Source of the DNA: Aquimarina sp. Aq107
GTDB lineage: Bacteria > Bacteroidota > Bacteroidia > Flavobacteriales > Flavobacteriaceae
Length of the DNA: 64,000 bases
Reading direction: 5' to 3'
Assembly: GCF_943733665.1 (NCBI RefSeq)
Contig: NZ_OX030782.1
Location: 4,078,501-4,142,500 of the forward strand
Below the pieces are notes generated by a model. It did no database searches. It saw nothing but the letters and a program-made list of their open reading frames with translations, and was not told the DNA's origin. Numbering within the stretch: position 1 is the stretch's first letter; each line of letters begins with the position of its first letter. The translations under genes were made by a program, and so were the position numbers. Positions 37,301 to 45,618 of the stretch are shown here, one piece after another.

Positions 37301-38570
37301 CAAACCCTTCATTAAATCCTGTGATCGCACCTGTAAACCCTTGCTGTACAGTTGGTATTTGACGAATCGCATCCGTAATTGGTCCTCCAGGGCCTATTGC
37401 AGAAGGATCTAAATCATTATTTCCATTATCAGGAAAAGATCCTGCTGGCTGATTAAACAAAGAAACTGGTATTGTAAAATTACCTGCATCTGGAGATTCT
37501 CCTAAGTCCTGAATTGCAACAATATTTCTTGCATCGGTTAGCGTTTGTGCACTAGTAGCCCTATTCGTTAACCAAACTTCTATCCTAGTAATCTGAATAT
37601 TATTATTTATAAAAGGATAGTTAGTTAAAGCTTCATCATAAGTATCTCTAAAATAATGAGATAAAAAGTAATGCCTATTATCATCATATTCTAAAGCAAA
37701 AATTTCAAAATCTTCCACAGTTCCTCCACCTTGAACATTTACAGATCTTGTTTCTGATCTTTGTTCGGAATATACAGCAGTAACACTAGTTCTACCAAAC
37801 TGCAATCCAAGTTTTGCTCCAAAAAGACTCTGAGACCCTTGAATTAATGAGTTATTAATTGGCATTGTAACATTACCAATTTCGATACTTCTTATAATAT
37901 CATCTTCCGTAGGAGTATATTCTAGCTTTATTTGATTTTGGAAATCAAAGGTTGATTCTGTATCGTAATTTGCAGTAATCTGCAATCTTTTCCCAACCTT
38001 ACCTAACAAACTAAGACTGATTCTTTGATCAAAATCAAAGGTGAAATTACTTCTGTTTCTTGGAGAAAATGCCGGATTATCCTGTTTTGTATATAAAATA
38101 CCCAAATCCATTTCCACAGATCCTTGAGGTATTATTTCAATTTCATTTCCACCAAAAATCGACTCAAAAAAGTTTGAGTTTACATAAAAAATTGGGAGAA
38201 GGTTTTTACGTTTCTCTTCGCTTCCGTCTGTTTTTCCACTAAAAGCGCTTATTTTTTCTTTAAAATAATCTCTTCTTTGTTCTTGTTCAACTAGAGCTTC
38301 AAATTCTTCTGGAGTAAGAAATAAAGGATACCTAACATTAAACGACCCTAACATTTCACGATATATATAGCGATTTGTTATTGGATCATACTCATACTTG
38401 GCAACTATACTATTAGGATCTGGTAAAGAAATTTCTCCTAAAGAAAATGTAGTACTTGTGGAGTCTCGTACCGTTTCATTCTCTTGACCAAAAAGTACTC
38501 CCCCATATAGTACGATTAAACAAACTAGTCTTTTCAAAAATTTAAAATATAAGGAATGTAATGAACTCAA
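31386..38570 (-). CDS. sprA: SprA, type IX secretion outer membrane translocon
   Basis: 2394 residues, close to known SprA/Sov proteins (about 2,400-2,500). Signal peptide of about 28 residues ending FGQ; N-terminal SprA motifs such as FNVRYPLFLTPEEFE and SVEMDLGILYTKQDNP. The body is composed of beta-strand segments of a very large single-chain barrel with repeated Asn/Asp-rich loops, ending RGGFTLRYNFGN. SprA forms the giant channel through which type IX substrates such as gliding adhesins leave the cell. A Lys/Arg-rich loop at about residues 1870-1930 is notable. Lies 5 bases after ruvA and is co-transcribed with it. Confidence 0.97.
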   Translation of the reverse strand: MSSLHSLYFKFLKRLVCLIVLYGGVLFGQENETVRDSTSTTFSLGEISLPDPNSIVAKYEYDPITNRYIYREMLGSFNVRYPLFLTPEEFEALVEQEQRRDYFKEKISAFSGKTDGSEEKRKNLLPIFYVNSNFFESIFGGNEIEIIPQGSVEMDLGILYTKQDNPAFSPRNRSNFTFDFDQRISLSLLGKVGKRLQITANYDTESTFDFQNQIKLEYTPTEDDIIRSIEIGNVTMPINNSLIQGSQSLFGAKLGLQFGRTSVTAVYSEQRSETRSVNVQGGGTVEDFEIFALEYDDNRHYFLSHYFRDTYDEALTNYPFINNNIQITRIEVWLTNRATSAQTLTDARNIVAIQDLGESPDAGNFTIPVSLFNQPAGSFPDNGNNDLDPSAIGPGGPITDAIRQIPTVQQGFTGAITGFNEGFDYAVLENARQLNQSEYTLNTQLGYISLNQKLNNDEVLAVAFQYTVGGEVFQVGEFANDGVDATIGDDSGTGIEAGSSNSLVVKMLKSPITNVDLPIWDLMMKNIYSTGAFRLNAEDFRLNIVYTNPSPVNYITQAEGSTTVLPDDVADTRLLSVFNMDRLNPNNDPVQGADGSGDGFFDYVPGLTIDPENGRVIFTTVEPFGQHLFNKLDNDGITNPADYTNPLNYNENQSKYVFRELYTETKVIADQQAAENKYFQLKGRYKSSGQDGIPLGAFNVPQGSVTVTAGGRTLQEGVDYTVNYQLGRVNILDEALLASNTPIQVSTENNAVFGQQTKRFTGVNIEHKFSDNFIIGGTYLNLNERPITQKSSYDFEPINNTLLGFNLNYSTEVPFLTRMVNKLPNIDTDVPSNVSVRAEGAYLIAGAPKGADFGGKVTTYIDDFEGAQTQIDVSSALSWELSSVPIGFDSRSSDAVLDGIESGFRRADLSWYTVDPIFYTNDKPSGISDEDEEFNPARRVFLDEIFPDTDRPPGQTLSLFPLDLHYRPSERGPYNYNDLAAADNVLPNPEDNFAGITRQLTSTNFEQSNVEFIEFWLMDPFFDPGGGGAPLTNATGGTIVFNLGNISEDVLKDGRKQYENGLPADGTDTDTSPTDFGKVPINQSLIYAFDSEGQARVNQDAGYDGLSDTEEVASFPSFDPNDPANDNYRYFLQAEGGIVQRYNDYNGTQGNSPTSVSNEDRGNTTFPTAEDVNRDNTMNTIDSYFEYEIPIFPGMDVGTDGGTGYVTDIREGNRTILNGQNHGYRWLRFKVPIYEPTNARNISDFRSIRFMRMVVTGFDEPVILRFATLDLVRGDYRRYVQLGNVTNDPTSGLNIFGDNEVLVTSVSEEETPNYVTPPGVRREELINNNTTIREDERSLALTVNDLQTNDSRGVYKNFNVDMRQYENLELFLHAENLPGQSSLTNDELVAFVRMGNDFTNNFYQIELPLQVSDLSSRVPDEVWPEANRLNLPLEFLQEVKATVIGDGSLNSTNLNFFDGPNNLRVGIKGNPNFGDIQVMMVGVKNASNTNESGSVWFNEMRLSDLKNRGGWAAVGSMDANIADFATVSASGRISTIGFGGIEQGPNERSIEDVKQYDLTTNVNLGQLLPKKWGLQVPFNYSRGEELITPQYDPEFLDLELQDRLDNETNPEEKERIRRQSVNYTKRQSFNVIGLRKDRTGDSKPMPYDVENLAFSGTYNQTDHHDFEIENSLDQSVRLGGTYDFSFQPKEVEPFKKIKFLGRSKYFDLIKDFNFNLLPTSISVNSNITRQFNEQVFRDITLGPNDLRLPALTQRNFLFDWQYGINYNLTKSLNFSFNSANNRIVKNFIDDDGVVDDSIGVWSGLFDVGDPNFHSQQLQVNYEIPFNKIPLLKFLRTTYSYSADFQWTKGSEALKNLDGIPDLGNTIQNANIHTVNGSLDMGTLYKYVGLTKKKPGRKRAKKKKQSKEADGKDAAKPALADSKKRTKKKSSKLTIGDKVLNTAIGLVTAVKKVNVNYQQDNGIFLPGYIREPGFVGTLKPTVGFTFGSQAEIRDLAARNGWLTLYQDFNQQYREVEGRQLNIQASVDLLKDLKIDISANRNYSETYTENYRVNLDVEDNFDGNINLDNPYSSLTGNTFGNYTVSTLLIGTAFKKSDEFNSETFDKFRENRLIIARRLALERGIDPGTGNNFPVGLGPTNQAVLLPAFLAAYTGADPQNVQKGAFRDVPLPNWDIKYTGLMNLKWFKKRFKRFSMAHGYRANYTINQFQTNLEFNPNNPDELDQGDNFKNPELYANVNLTEQFSPLIRLDMEMKNSIKILAEWKKDRALSLSFDNNLLTEIQGNEYIIGLGYRVQDLTFVTKIAGKKTTLKSDLNFRADLSLRQNETIIRYLDIDNTQVTAGQDIYGIKFTTDYALSKNLTALLFYDHTFSKYSISTAFPQTTIRGGFTLRYNFGN

Positions 38571-38575
38571 TGTTT

Positions 38576-39157
38576 TTATAAATTTTTTAGTGCTTGTTTA
38601 ATAATATTTTCAACTGTTTCGTCGGGGCTAACCTTAAGAATTTTATCAACAACTTTTTCTGATTGTTTTCTATTAAATCCAAGGGTTTCTAATGCAGATA
38701 ACGCTTCATCTTTATTAGTATTGTTTTGGGATACAGAAAGTTCATCAATATTATAAACTTTAAGAATTTTATCTTTTAGATCAATAATTACACGTTGGGC
38801 TGTTTTCGCTCCAATTCCTTTTATAGATTGTATAGTCGCTACATCATTAGATGCTATAGCATCTTTTATCTGATCCGGATGTAAAGAAGAAAGCATAGTT
38901 CTTGCGGTACTTGCCCCAATTCCGGAAACAGAAATCAAAAGTCTAAAAATCTCACGTTCTGATTTTTCTGCAAAACCAAACAATGTATGGGAATCCTCTT
39001 TTACCTGTAAATGTGTATATAATTGTAAAACTTCCTGATCTGGAATTAATGAGAATGTATGTAACGAAACATGTAAAAGATATCCGACACCATTACAATC
39101 TATTACTACGTCTGTTGGATTTTTTTCTACAAGTCGCCCCTTGATTTGTGTAATCAT
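38576..39157 (-). CDS. ruvA: Holliday junction branch migration protein RuvA
   Basis: 193 residues. N-terminal OB fold (MITQIKGRLVEKNPTDVVIDCNGVGY), helix-hairpin-helix motifs (LISVSGIGASTARTMLS and IQSIKGIGAKTAQRVIIDLKDKI) and the flexible C-terminal domain that binds RuvB. The ruvB gene is at 49317. The ruvA-sprA order is typical for flavobacteria. Confidence 0.96.
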   Translation of the reverse strand: MITQIKGRLVEKNPTDVVIDCNGVGYLLHVSLHTFSLIPDQEVLQLYTHLQVKEDSHTLFGFAEKSEREIFRLLISVSGIGASTARTMLSSLHPDQIKDAIASNDVATIQSIKGIGAKTAQRVIIDLKDKILKVYNIDELSVSQNNTNKDEALSALETLGFNRKQSEKVVDKILKVSPDETVENIIKQALKNL

Positions 39158-39180
39158 TAGTCAAATGAGTGTTAAGCATC

Positions 39181-39188
39181 CAAAAGTA
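39181..39188 (-). promoter_or_regulatory. Candidate -7 element of the ruvA-sprA promoter
   Basis: Minus strand reads TACTTTTG, matching TANNTTTG, 24 bases before the ruvA start. No clear -33 TTG at 17-23 bases. Confidence 0.4.
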
Positions 39189-39213
39189 AGAAAATTATCC
39201 TACAATATGGTTT

Positions 39214-39257
39214 AAAAAAATAAGCTCCAAAAACTTATATTTTTTGAAGCTTATTTT
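39214..39257 (-). terminator. Terminator after maeB
   Basis: Stem AAAATAAGCT / AGCTTATTTT, with the minus-strand T tail given by seven A on the + strand. It lies between the maeB stop and the ruvA promoter. Confidence 0.8.
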
Positions 39258-39289
39258 ACTATTAAAATTTTGTAAGTATCACTTAACAA

Positions 39290-41602
39290 CTACACATCAC
39301 TCGACGTAAGTGAAAACATCTCTTTTTCCCTTTTTTCTTTTTCTTGTGCATCTATAACTGCCACCGCAGCTACGTTAACCATCTCTTCTACACTAGCACC
39401 TAACTGAAGTATATGAACTGGTTTTTTCATCCCCATCATTATCGGTCCTATAGATTCTGAGTTATTTAATTCTTTCAGCATTTTATATGTACTGTTAGCA
39501 GAATCTAAATTAGGAAATACTAAAGTATTCACTTTACGACCATTAAGCTTCGAGAAAGGAAATTTATCTTTTCGCATATCTCGATTTAAAGCAAAATCCA
39601 TTTGTAATTCTCCATCCACAACTAGGTTAGGATAATAACGATGTAAGTATGAAACTGCGTCTTTTACTTTAGAAGCATTAGGATGTTTTGAGGATCCAAA
39701 ATTAGCATAGGATATCATTGCAATAACTGGATCAACACCGAACATCTCTACTGTTCTTGCAGTCATTTGAGCTATCTTTGCTAACTCTTTAGAAGTAGGG
39801 TCAATATTAATAGAAGTATCGCTAATAAATAATGGCCCCTTATTGGTCATCATTACATTCATGGTAGCGATCCTAGTAGCCCCTTTTGCCAAACCGATAA
39901 GTTCTAATATTGGTTTTAGTACTGTTGGATAACTTCGAGAATAACCTGATAATAAAGCATCTGCATCGCCTTCATTAACCATCATCGCAGCAAAATAATT
40001 ACGCTCTCTCATTAATCTTTGAGCTCCATAAAGAGTTATTCCTTTTCGGCTATTATCTTGCCAATATTTCTGAGCATACCTGTTTTTTCTATCAATTTCT
40101 TCATCCGCCTTAGGATCGATAATGGTAACTCCTGCAGGATCGAAATCAAGCTCCTTCATTAACTCTGCAATAATATCTTTACGACCTAATAATATTGGAA
40201 AAGCAATTCCTTCTTCCTTTACTGTTTGTGCTGCCTTTAAAACATCTAAATGATCTCCTTCTGCAAAAACCACTCTTTTGGGACTCAGCTTAGCACGATC
40301 CATTAACAATCTCACCAATTTATTATCATTCCCCATTCGCTCCAAGAGCTCACTTTCGTACTTATCCCAATCCTCAATCGGTTCTGTAGCTATGCCGCTT
40401 TCTATTGCAGCTTTAGCAACTGCCGGAGGAACTTTGGCTATCAACCTAGGATCAAAAGGTTTTGGGATAATATAATCTCTACCAAAATTAAGTCTAGTTT
40501 CTCCGTATGCTATATTTACTTGCTCAGGTACTGGCTCTTTAGCCAAATCTGCCAACGCTTTTACAGCTGCCATTTTCATTTCTTCATTGATACCAGTTGC
40601 CCTTACATCTAATGCTCCTCTAAATATAAATGGAAAACCAAGAACATTATTTACCTGATTAGGATGGTCACTTCTTCCAGTAGCCATAATAATATCCTTA
40701 CGGGTTTGCACAGCTAAATCATATCTTATTTCTGGATCAGGGTTTGCCATGGCAAATACAATAGGATCATTAGTCATTGATAACAACATTTCTGGATCCA
40801 CCAAATTAGCCATTGATAGACCTATAAACACATCAGCATCTTTCATTGCATCTGCAAGAGTGTCAAGATTTCTATCTGTTGCAAATTCTGCTTTTTCAGG
40901 AGTTAAGTTATCTCGATCTTTACGAATTACACCTTTACTATCGGTCATTACTATATTTTCAGCTTTTGCTCCAAAAGCTTTATATAGTCTTGTACAAGAA
41001 ACTGCTGCAGCTCCAGCTCCACTAACTACTATTTTAACTTTACCAATATCCTTTCCAGCAATTTCTAGTGCATTTAACAAGGCTGCCGCAGAAATAATAG
41101 CTGTACCATGTTGGTCATCGTGCATTACCGGAATATCTAGTTCTTCTTTAAGACGCCTCTCTATTTCAAAAGCTTCTGGAGCTTTAATATCTTCTAGATT
41201 AATTCCTCCAAAAGTAGGTGCTATATTTTTTACTGTTTCAATAAATGCATCTACATCTTTTGTATCAACTTCAATATCAAACACATCAATATCTGCAAAA
41301 ATTTTAAACAACAACCCCTTTCCTTCCATAACAGGCTTAGAAGCTTCTGGACCAATATCACCTAGTCCTAAAACAGCAGTACCATTAGATATTACCGCTA
41401 CTAGATTTCCTTTTGCAGTATACTTATATACATTTGCTGTATCTTTTTCAATTTCTAAGCAAGGTTCCGCTACACCAGGAGAATATGCCAAAGACAAATC
41501 TCTTTGAGTTGCATATTTTTTTGTAGGTACTACTTTAATTTTACCAGGAGTAGGTTTCGCATGATAAATTAGTGCTTCTCTTCGTTTACTTTCGATACTC
41601 AT
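39290..41602 (-). CDS. maeB: NADP-dependent malic enzyme (malic/phosphotransacetylase-like fusion)
   Basis: 770 residues. Malic enzyme domains in about 1-425 (AYSPGVAEPCLEI, GNGTAVLGLGDIGP-type motif, MHDDQHGTA and the NAD(P) loop VVSGAGAAAVS). A phosphate-acetyltransferase-like C-terminal domain (about 430-760; AEGDH, SGYSRSYPTVLKP, DTSINIDP), which in MaeB is regulatory rather than catalytic. Converts malate to pyruvate, producing NADPH. Has its own consensus promoter and terminator, so it is monocistronic. Confidence 0.95.
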   Translation of the reverse strand: MSIESKRREALIYHAKPTPGKIKVVPTKKYATQRDLSLAYSPGVAEPCLEIEKDTANVYKYTAKGNLVAVISNGTAVLGLGDIGPEASKPVMEGKGLLFKIFADIDVFDIEVDTKDVDAFIETVKNIAPTFGGINLEDIKAPEAFEIERRLKEELDIPVMHDDQHGTAIISAAALLNALEIAGKDIGKVKIVVSGAGAAAVSCTRLYKAFGAKAENIVMTDSKGVIRKDRDNLTPEKAEFATDRNLDTLADAMKDADVFIGLSMANLVDPEMLLSMTNDPIVFAMANPDPEIRYDLAVQTRKDIIMATGRSDHPNQVNNVLGFPFIFRGALDVRATGINEEMKMAAVKALADLAKEPVPEQVNIAYGETRLNFGRDYIIPKPFDPRLIAKVPPAVAKAAIESGIATEPIEDWDKYESELLERMGNDNKLVRLLMDRAKLSPKRVVFAEGDHLDVLKAAQTVKEEGIAFPILLGRKDIIAELMKELDFDPAGVTIIDPKADEEIDRKNRYAQKYWQDNSRKGITLYGAQRLMRERNYFAAMMVNEGDADALLSGYSRSYPTVLKPILELIGLAKGATRIATMNVMMTNKGPLFISDTSINIDPTSKELAKIAQMTARTVEMFGVDPVIAMISYANFGSSKHPNASKVKDAVSYLHRYYPNLVVDGELQMDFALNRDMRKDKFPFSKLNGRKVNTLVFPNLDSANSTYKMLKELNNSESIGPIMMGMKKPVHILQLGASVEEMVNVAAVAVIDAQEKEKREKEMFSLTSSDV

Positions 41603-41629
41603 ATTATATCAATAAAATTGTGTGCTATA

Positions 41630-41658
41630 CAAAGGTACAAGTCTATGCGAGATGCAAA
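41630..41658 (-). promoter_or_regulatory. Promoter of maeB, full Bacteroidota consensus
   Basis: Minus strand: TTTG at -33, a 17-base spacer, TACCTTTG at -7, located 28 bases before the start codon. Both elements match the consensus exactly; the best promoter in the window. Confidence 0.75.
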
Positions 41659-41679
41659 AGACAAAACTAGGTAATCTTT

Positions 41680-41714
41680 AAAAAAATTAAGGTTTCAGAA
41701 AACTTAATAGTTTT
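41680..41714 (-). terminator. Probable terminator after the trehalase gene
   Basis: ATTAAGGTTT / AAAACTTAAT hairpin with one mismatch and a poly-A run on the + strand giving T residues on the minus strand. Confidence 0.5.
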
Positions 41715-41741
41715 TTATGAATTATATTGTAGATTATATAA

Positions 41742-43685
41742 TTATTTACCTCTTTTACTAAATATATCATCAGGATCTACCAACTGATTTAATTGAGATT
41801 TTAGTTTTTCATCTAAAATATTTAACCCTAACTGATAAGATGCGTTCATCCATCCAAATCCACTTGGAGTTATATAATCAAATTCTGTCCCAACATTACC
41901 ATATTCTGCATATACTTTATGGGTGCATTTTACTACATCATACTTTTCTGGGATAGTTCCATTATAATTAACTGCGTTTTTTGTTATCATCCATAACCAG
42001 CGATAAACCAGTTCTTGAGCTTCTTTTTCGTAACCGTAATTAATAAGACCTCTCCATATCATCATCTGATGCGGTGCCCAACCATTAGGATAATCCCATT
42101 GACGCTGTGGTGCGTTAGGATCTTCTTTATTCGTGATATCTGTAGTTGCCGCAACACCGCCTTTCTGAACTAAATTATTAAACAAATTTTCTACCAAAGA
42201 AGCAGCCTGATCTTTACTACTTAATCCCGCCCAAAGGGGATAATAATTAGTTGCTGATTCTATTTTTTGAGGTGTTTTAGAAACAAAATTATAATCATAA
42301 TACGTCTTCTTTTTTTCATCCCACAACAGATCATCCATTATCTTTTTTCTTTTCTCTGCTTTTTCTAACCAAAAGTCCGATGAAAATTCTTTAGAATCAA
42401 TAATAAACTTATCCTGAAATGCTTCTCTTATCAAATATGCTATATCCTGTTCGTATTTATACAAAAGACTATTAATTCCTACAGTATTTAAATGCACACA
42501 CACATCATCTAATCTATTGGAAGTATCATGTCCGCTTTCTCTCATTGATCTATCATGGGTAAAATACAAATCAAGTTCTTCATCTATAATTTCTCCTGAA
42601 CCATATTTCTCTACAAACTCATCTAAATTAAGCTTATGTTTTGCTGCATACTTATTTAATATAAAATCAAAATGTCCTTTTTCTGTTTCTGGAGGAACTC
42701 CAATTCCCTCTCCATAGAAACGACTTAACCCAGTACTTGTTAAACGAACATCTTTTTCTGACCAAACAGTTTCATATTCTTTAATCACCATTTTTAGATT
42801 ATCTGACAACCAGTTTCTTGATACGTTTGGATTCTTCTGATATATTTCTCTTACTAAAGAACTAAAAAATGGAGGTTGTGTTCTGGTAAGGTAATAACTT
42901 CTATTAGCGTTAAGGATTTTACCATAATGTTCAATCTGATACCCAAAATTATCCGCCATAGACATGGCTAAATCTTCTCGACCATCAATTAATAATCCAA
43001 CAGACTCAAAATAGCTATCCCAGCCATACATTTCATTAAATCTTCCTCCAGGAACTACGAAAGGTTTTGCTTTATAATTTCCGCTTTCATCTATCTTATG
43101 CGCTAGATTTAATATTCCAGAAACTTTATTTAATGTTTTTACATATGACGGAGTAATATTCTCTGGTAGCGTTATAACTTTTAATTTTGGAATATCTGAT
43201 TTTATAGTTTCGAAATAAGTAATTGCTTCTTGATCATTAAATGGTACATACAGCCTAAAAGTATCAGTCTCTGATTTAGTATCTTCTAAAACTTTTGCTA
43301 ATCCTTTTTTATCAACTGATCTTGTTAGATTATCCCAGTATCTAGTCTTAATTAATCTTGAAATTCGATTACTTGGAGATTCTATAATTCGATCCAAAGA
43401 AATAGTATCGTTCTGATCTGCAATAGCCAACTCCTGAAGCAAATTAGACAAATGATAAGTCCCCTTTATCAAATTTACTTCTCCATATGAATCAATAAAT
43501 TCGAATTGTTTAGGCCCTTTATCATCAATTGTTATTTTCTTATCACCATCTGTATCTTCTTGCAGAATCAACTTTTCAAGTGTTTGTTGATGACCTAAAT
43601 ATTCAATTTTCTTATCATTATTACAATTAAAAAGGAATACCGAAAGTAAACACGTTGTTAGAACTCTAAACCTAAAATTTCGCAT
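41742..43685 (-). CDS. Alpha,alpha-trehalase, GH37, with neutral-trehalase-like N-terminal calcium loop
   Basis: 647 residues. Signal with lipobox-like FNC (C21), so probably a lipoprotein. Residues about 30-65 carry DTDGDKKITIDD, an EF-hand-like loop followed by GPKQF, very close to the calcium-binding motif of fungal neutral trehalases. Catalytic part: PGGRFNEMYGWDSYF (first GH37 signature), ESGHDTSNR (general acid D), QWDYPNGWAPHQ (second signature) and EKYDV (base E). Hydrolyses trehalose to glucose. A symporter gene lies 15 bases upstream, which suggests external trehalose use. E. coli TreA lacks the extra N-terminal region. Confidence 0.93.
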   Translation of the reverse strand: MRNFRFRVLTTCLLSVFLFNCNNDKKIEYLGHQQTLEKLILQEDTDGDKKITIDDKGPKQFEFIDSYGEVNLIKGTYHLSNLLQELAIADQNDTISLDRIIESPSNRISRLIKTRYWDNLTRSVDKKGLAKVLEDTKSETDTFRLYVPFNDQEAITYFETIKSDIPKLKVITLPENITPSYVKTLNKVSGILNLAHKIDESGNYKAKPFVVPGGRFNEMYGWDSYFESVGLLIDGREDLAMSMADNFGYQIEHYGKILNANRSYYLTRTQPPFFSSLVREIYQKNPNVSRNWLSDNLKMVIKEYETVWSEKDVRLTSTGLSRFYGEGIGVPPETEKGHFDFILNKYAAKHKLNLDEFVEKYGSGEIIDEELDLYFTHDRSMRESGHDTSNRLDDVCVHLNTVGINSLLYKYEQDIAYLIREAFQDKFIIDSKEFSSDFWLEKAEKRKKIMDDLLWDEKKKTYYDYNFVSKTPQKIESATNYYPLWAGLSSKDQAASLVENLFNNLVQKGGVAATTDITNKEDPNAPQRQWDYPNGWAPHQMMIWRGLINYGYEKEAQELVYRWLWMITKNAVNYNGTIPEKYDVVKCTHKVYAEYGNVGTEFDYITPSGFGWMNASYQLGLNILDEKLKSQLNQLVDPDDIFSKRGK

Positions 43686-43700
43686 ATTTAATTATTTAAT

Positions 43701-45419
43701 TTACCAGAAAAAACCAACTACAAGAGCTGTTATTACCAAAAGTATTACAGATAAAATTCTATAATTTTTATACCAAGATAAGCCTATTAGTTCTTTAGAT
43801 TCTTCTTTGAACATTTCCTTTTTATAAGTATACTCCTTTATTTGCTCTTCTGATTGTGGATTTGTCATCAAACTTACAATCATATGAAGAATAATACATA
43901 TGACAAATAACCAAGTAGCTTTTGCTAAGAAATGTAATTCATTAATAACAGGTATCCAATCAAAAGTTTGCGATAAAATCATAAACACAGCTAAAGAAAA
44001 ACCTGTTAATAAACTTACGATTGAACCGTTTCCATTAGCCCGTTTCCAGAAAAGACCTAAAACAAAAGTAGAAACTGCTGGAGGACACGTATAAGCAATC
44101 ACTAACTGCAAATACGTCCACAAAGAATCGCTTACACTTTCGATAAATGGAACCCAAGAAATAGCCAAGACTACTAAAATAACTGTCGTAATTTGTCCTA
44201 CTCTCACTAATTGTTTACTGGTAAGTTCAGGTTTTAGCTGCTTAACAAAATCCATAGTAACCAAAGTTGACGCAGAATTAAATGTCGCAGAAACAGATGA
44301 CATCATTGCTGCCATTAGTCCTGCTACTACCAAACCTAACACTCCCACTGGTAATAATTGAAATAATAAAACAGGATAGGTAAGATTTGGACAATCAGAA
44401 AGATTGTTACAAATAGTTCCATCGGTTAATGTATAGTTTAAACTAGTAATATCTAAATTACTAAATAGTAGTAATGCTAATACACCCGGAACTACCATGA
44501 TAAAAATCACTGGTAATTTTAGAAATCCTGCAAACAATGCTCCCCAACGACCATGATTAAGATCTTTTGCTCCTAAAACACGTTGCACCATAAATTGATT
44601 ATTTGCCCAAAAATAAAACCCCAATAAAGGGACTCCTGTTAACAATCCCCACCAAGGCATAAACTCATCATTACTAGGTCTAACTAAACTAAATACTTCA
44701 TCAGAATTGACCGGTATATATTTTCCTTCTTCTAAGCGAGTTCCAAAATTAACATCTCCTGCAGCTAACATAGTATCTAATTTTGCCATCATTCCTGACC
44801 ATCCTCCTCCTAATTGATCAAAAGCAAAATATGTTAACAGACAAGATCCAATTATAAGTAATATTGCCTGAATAACCTCTGTCTGAATAACTGAATTCAA
44901 TCCGCCTGGAATAGTATAAGCTGCAGCCGCCACTGCCAAAATAACCAGGATTAATGTAGAATCCATGGATGGAAACAATAGTGTTAATACGATTTTACCC
45001 ACATAAAGCCCCGCTGCAGTATCCACTAAAATATTACCGACTACAGTAATAAATGAAAAATAGTAACGAGATCTCTTATCATATCTTCGTTCTAAAAATT
45101 CAGGCATGGTATACACTCCAGATCTCAAATAGAAAGGAAGAAAAAATATTGCGAAAAAAATCAGAACAACAACTGCATACCATTCGTAATTATAAACATT
45201 AATATTTGTCTGGTATGCATCAGACGCAAGTCCAACTAAGGTAGAACTAGAAATATTTGCAGAAAACAATGCAATACCTACAATGGGCCAAGTCATTGTT
45301 CTTCCACCTAAAAAATAATCTTCTGAACTTCCCCTTTTTGATTTTGATATTCCATAAATAATAATTCCGATGAGATACACTACAATTACTGTAATGTCGA
45401 TATAAGATAATTCATTCAT
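43701..45419 (-). CDS. Sodium/solute symporter (SSS family), probable sugar transporter
   Basis: 572 residues, about 14 transmembrane helices. Family features: EDYFLGGRTMTWPIVGIALFSANIS near the start (the sodium-site helix region) and MSSVSATFNSASTLVTMDF. It resembles the SGLT-type branch; the C-terminus has one further helix. Encoded immediately upstream of the trehalase (15 bases), so it likely imports the released glucose or a related sugar. The substrate is not provable from sequence. No consensus promoter is visible in the 199 bases upstream. Confidence 0.9.
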   Translation of the reverse strand: MNELSYIDITVIVVYLIGIIIYGISKSKRGSSEDYFLGGRTMTWPIVGIALFSANISSSTLVGLASDAYQTNINVYNYEWYAVVVLIFFAIFFLPFYLRSGVYTMPEFLERRYDKRSRYYFSFITVVGNILVDTAAGLYVGKIVLTLLFPSMDSTLILVILAVAAAAYTIPGGLNSVIQTEVIQAILLIIGSCLLTYFAFDQLGGGWSGMMAKLDTMLAAGDVNFGTRLEEGKYIPVNSDEVFSLVRPSNDEFMPWWGLLTGVPLLGFYFWANNQFMVQRVLGAKDLNHGRWGALFAGFLKLPVIFIMVVPGVLALLLFSNLDITSLNYTLTDGTICNNLSDCPNLTYPVLLFQLLPVGVLGLVVAGLMAAMMSSVSATFNSASTLVTMDFVKQLKPELTSKQLVRVGQITTVILVVLAISWVPFIESVSDSLWTYLQLVIAYTCPPAVSTFVLGLFWKRANGNGSIVSLLTGFSLAVFMILSQTFDWIPVINELHFLAKATWLFVICIILHMIVSLMTNPQSEEQIKEYTYKKEMFKEESKELIGLSWYKNYRILSVILLVITALVVGFFW

Positions 45420-45618
45420 GTGTGAAATGTTTAGTACTTGATACTATATTAGAATCTTAACTTAAACAATAAAATAAGTTAAAATTAGTCAATATTTTAG
45501 CTAAAAATCTAATGAATATACAAGTTTCTCTAAAAATTATTAACGTTTTAATACCAAAAACAGACAAAACAATATATACAACCGTTTGTATTATCAAATC
45601 GTCAAACAATCAACGTAT

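Noticed and set aside
40749..41507. A 252-codon open frame opposite the malic enzyme gene
   Set aside because: It lies wholly antisense to a well-conserved enzyme, has a Ser/Ala/Ile-rich composition typical of antisense translation, and has no promoter or homology that I can see.
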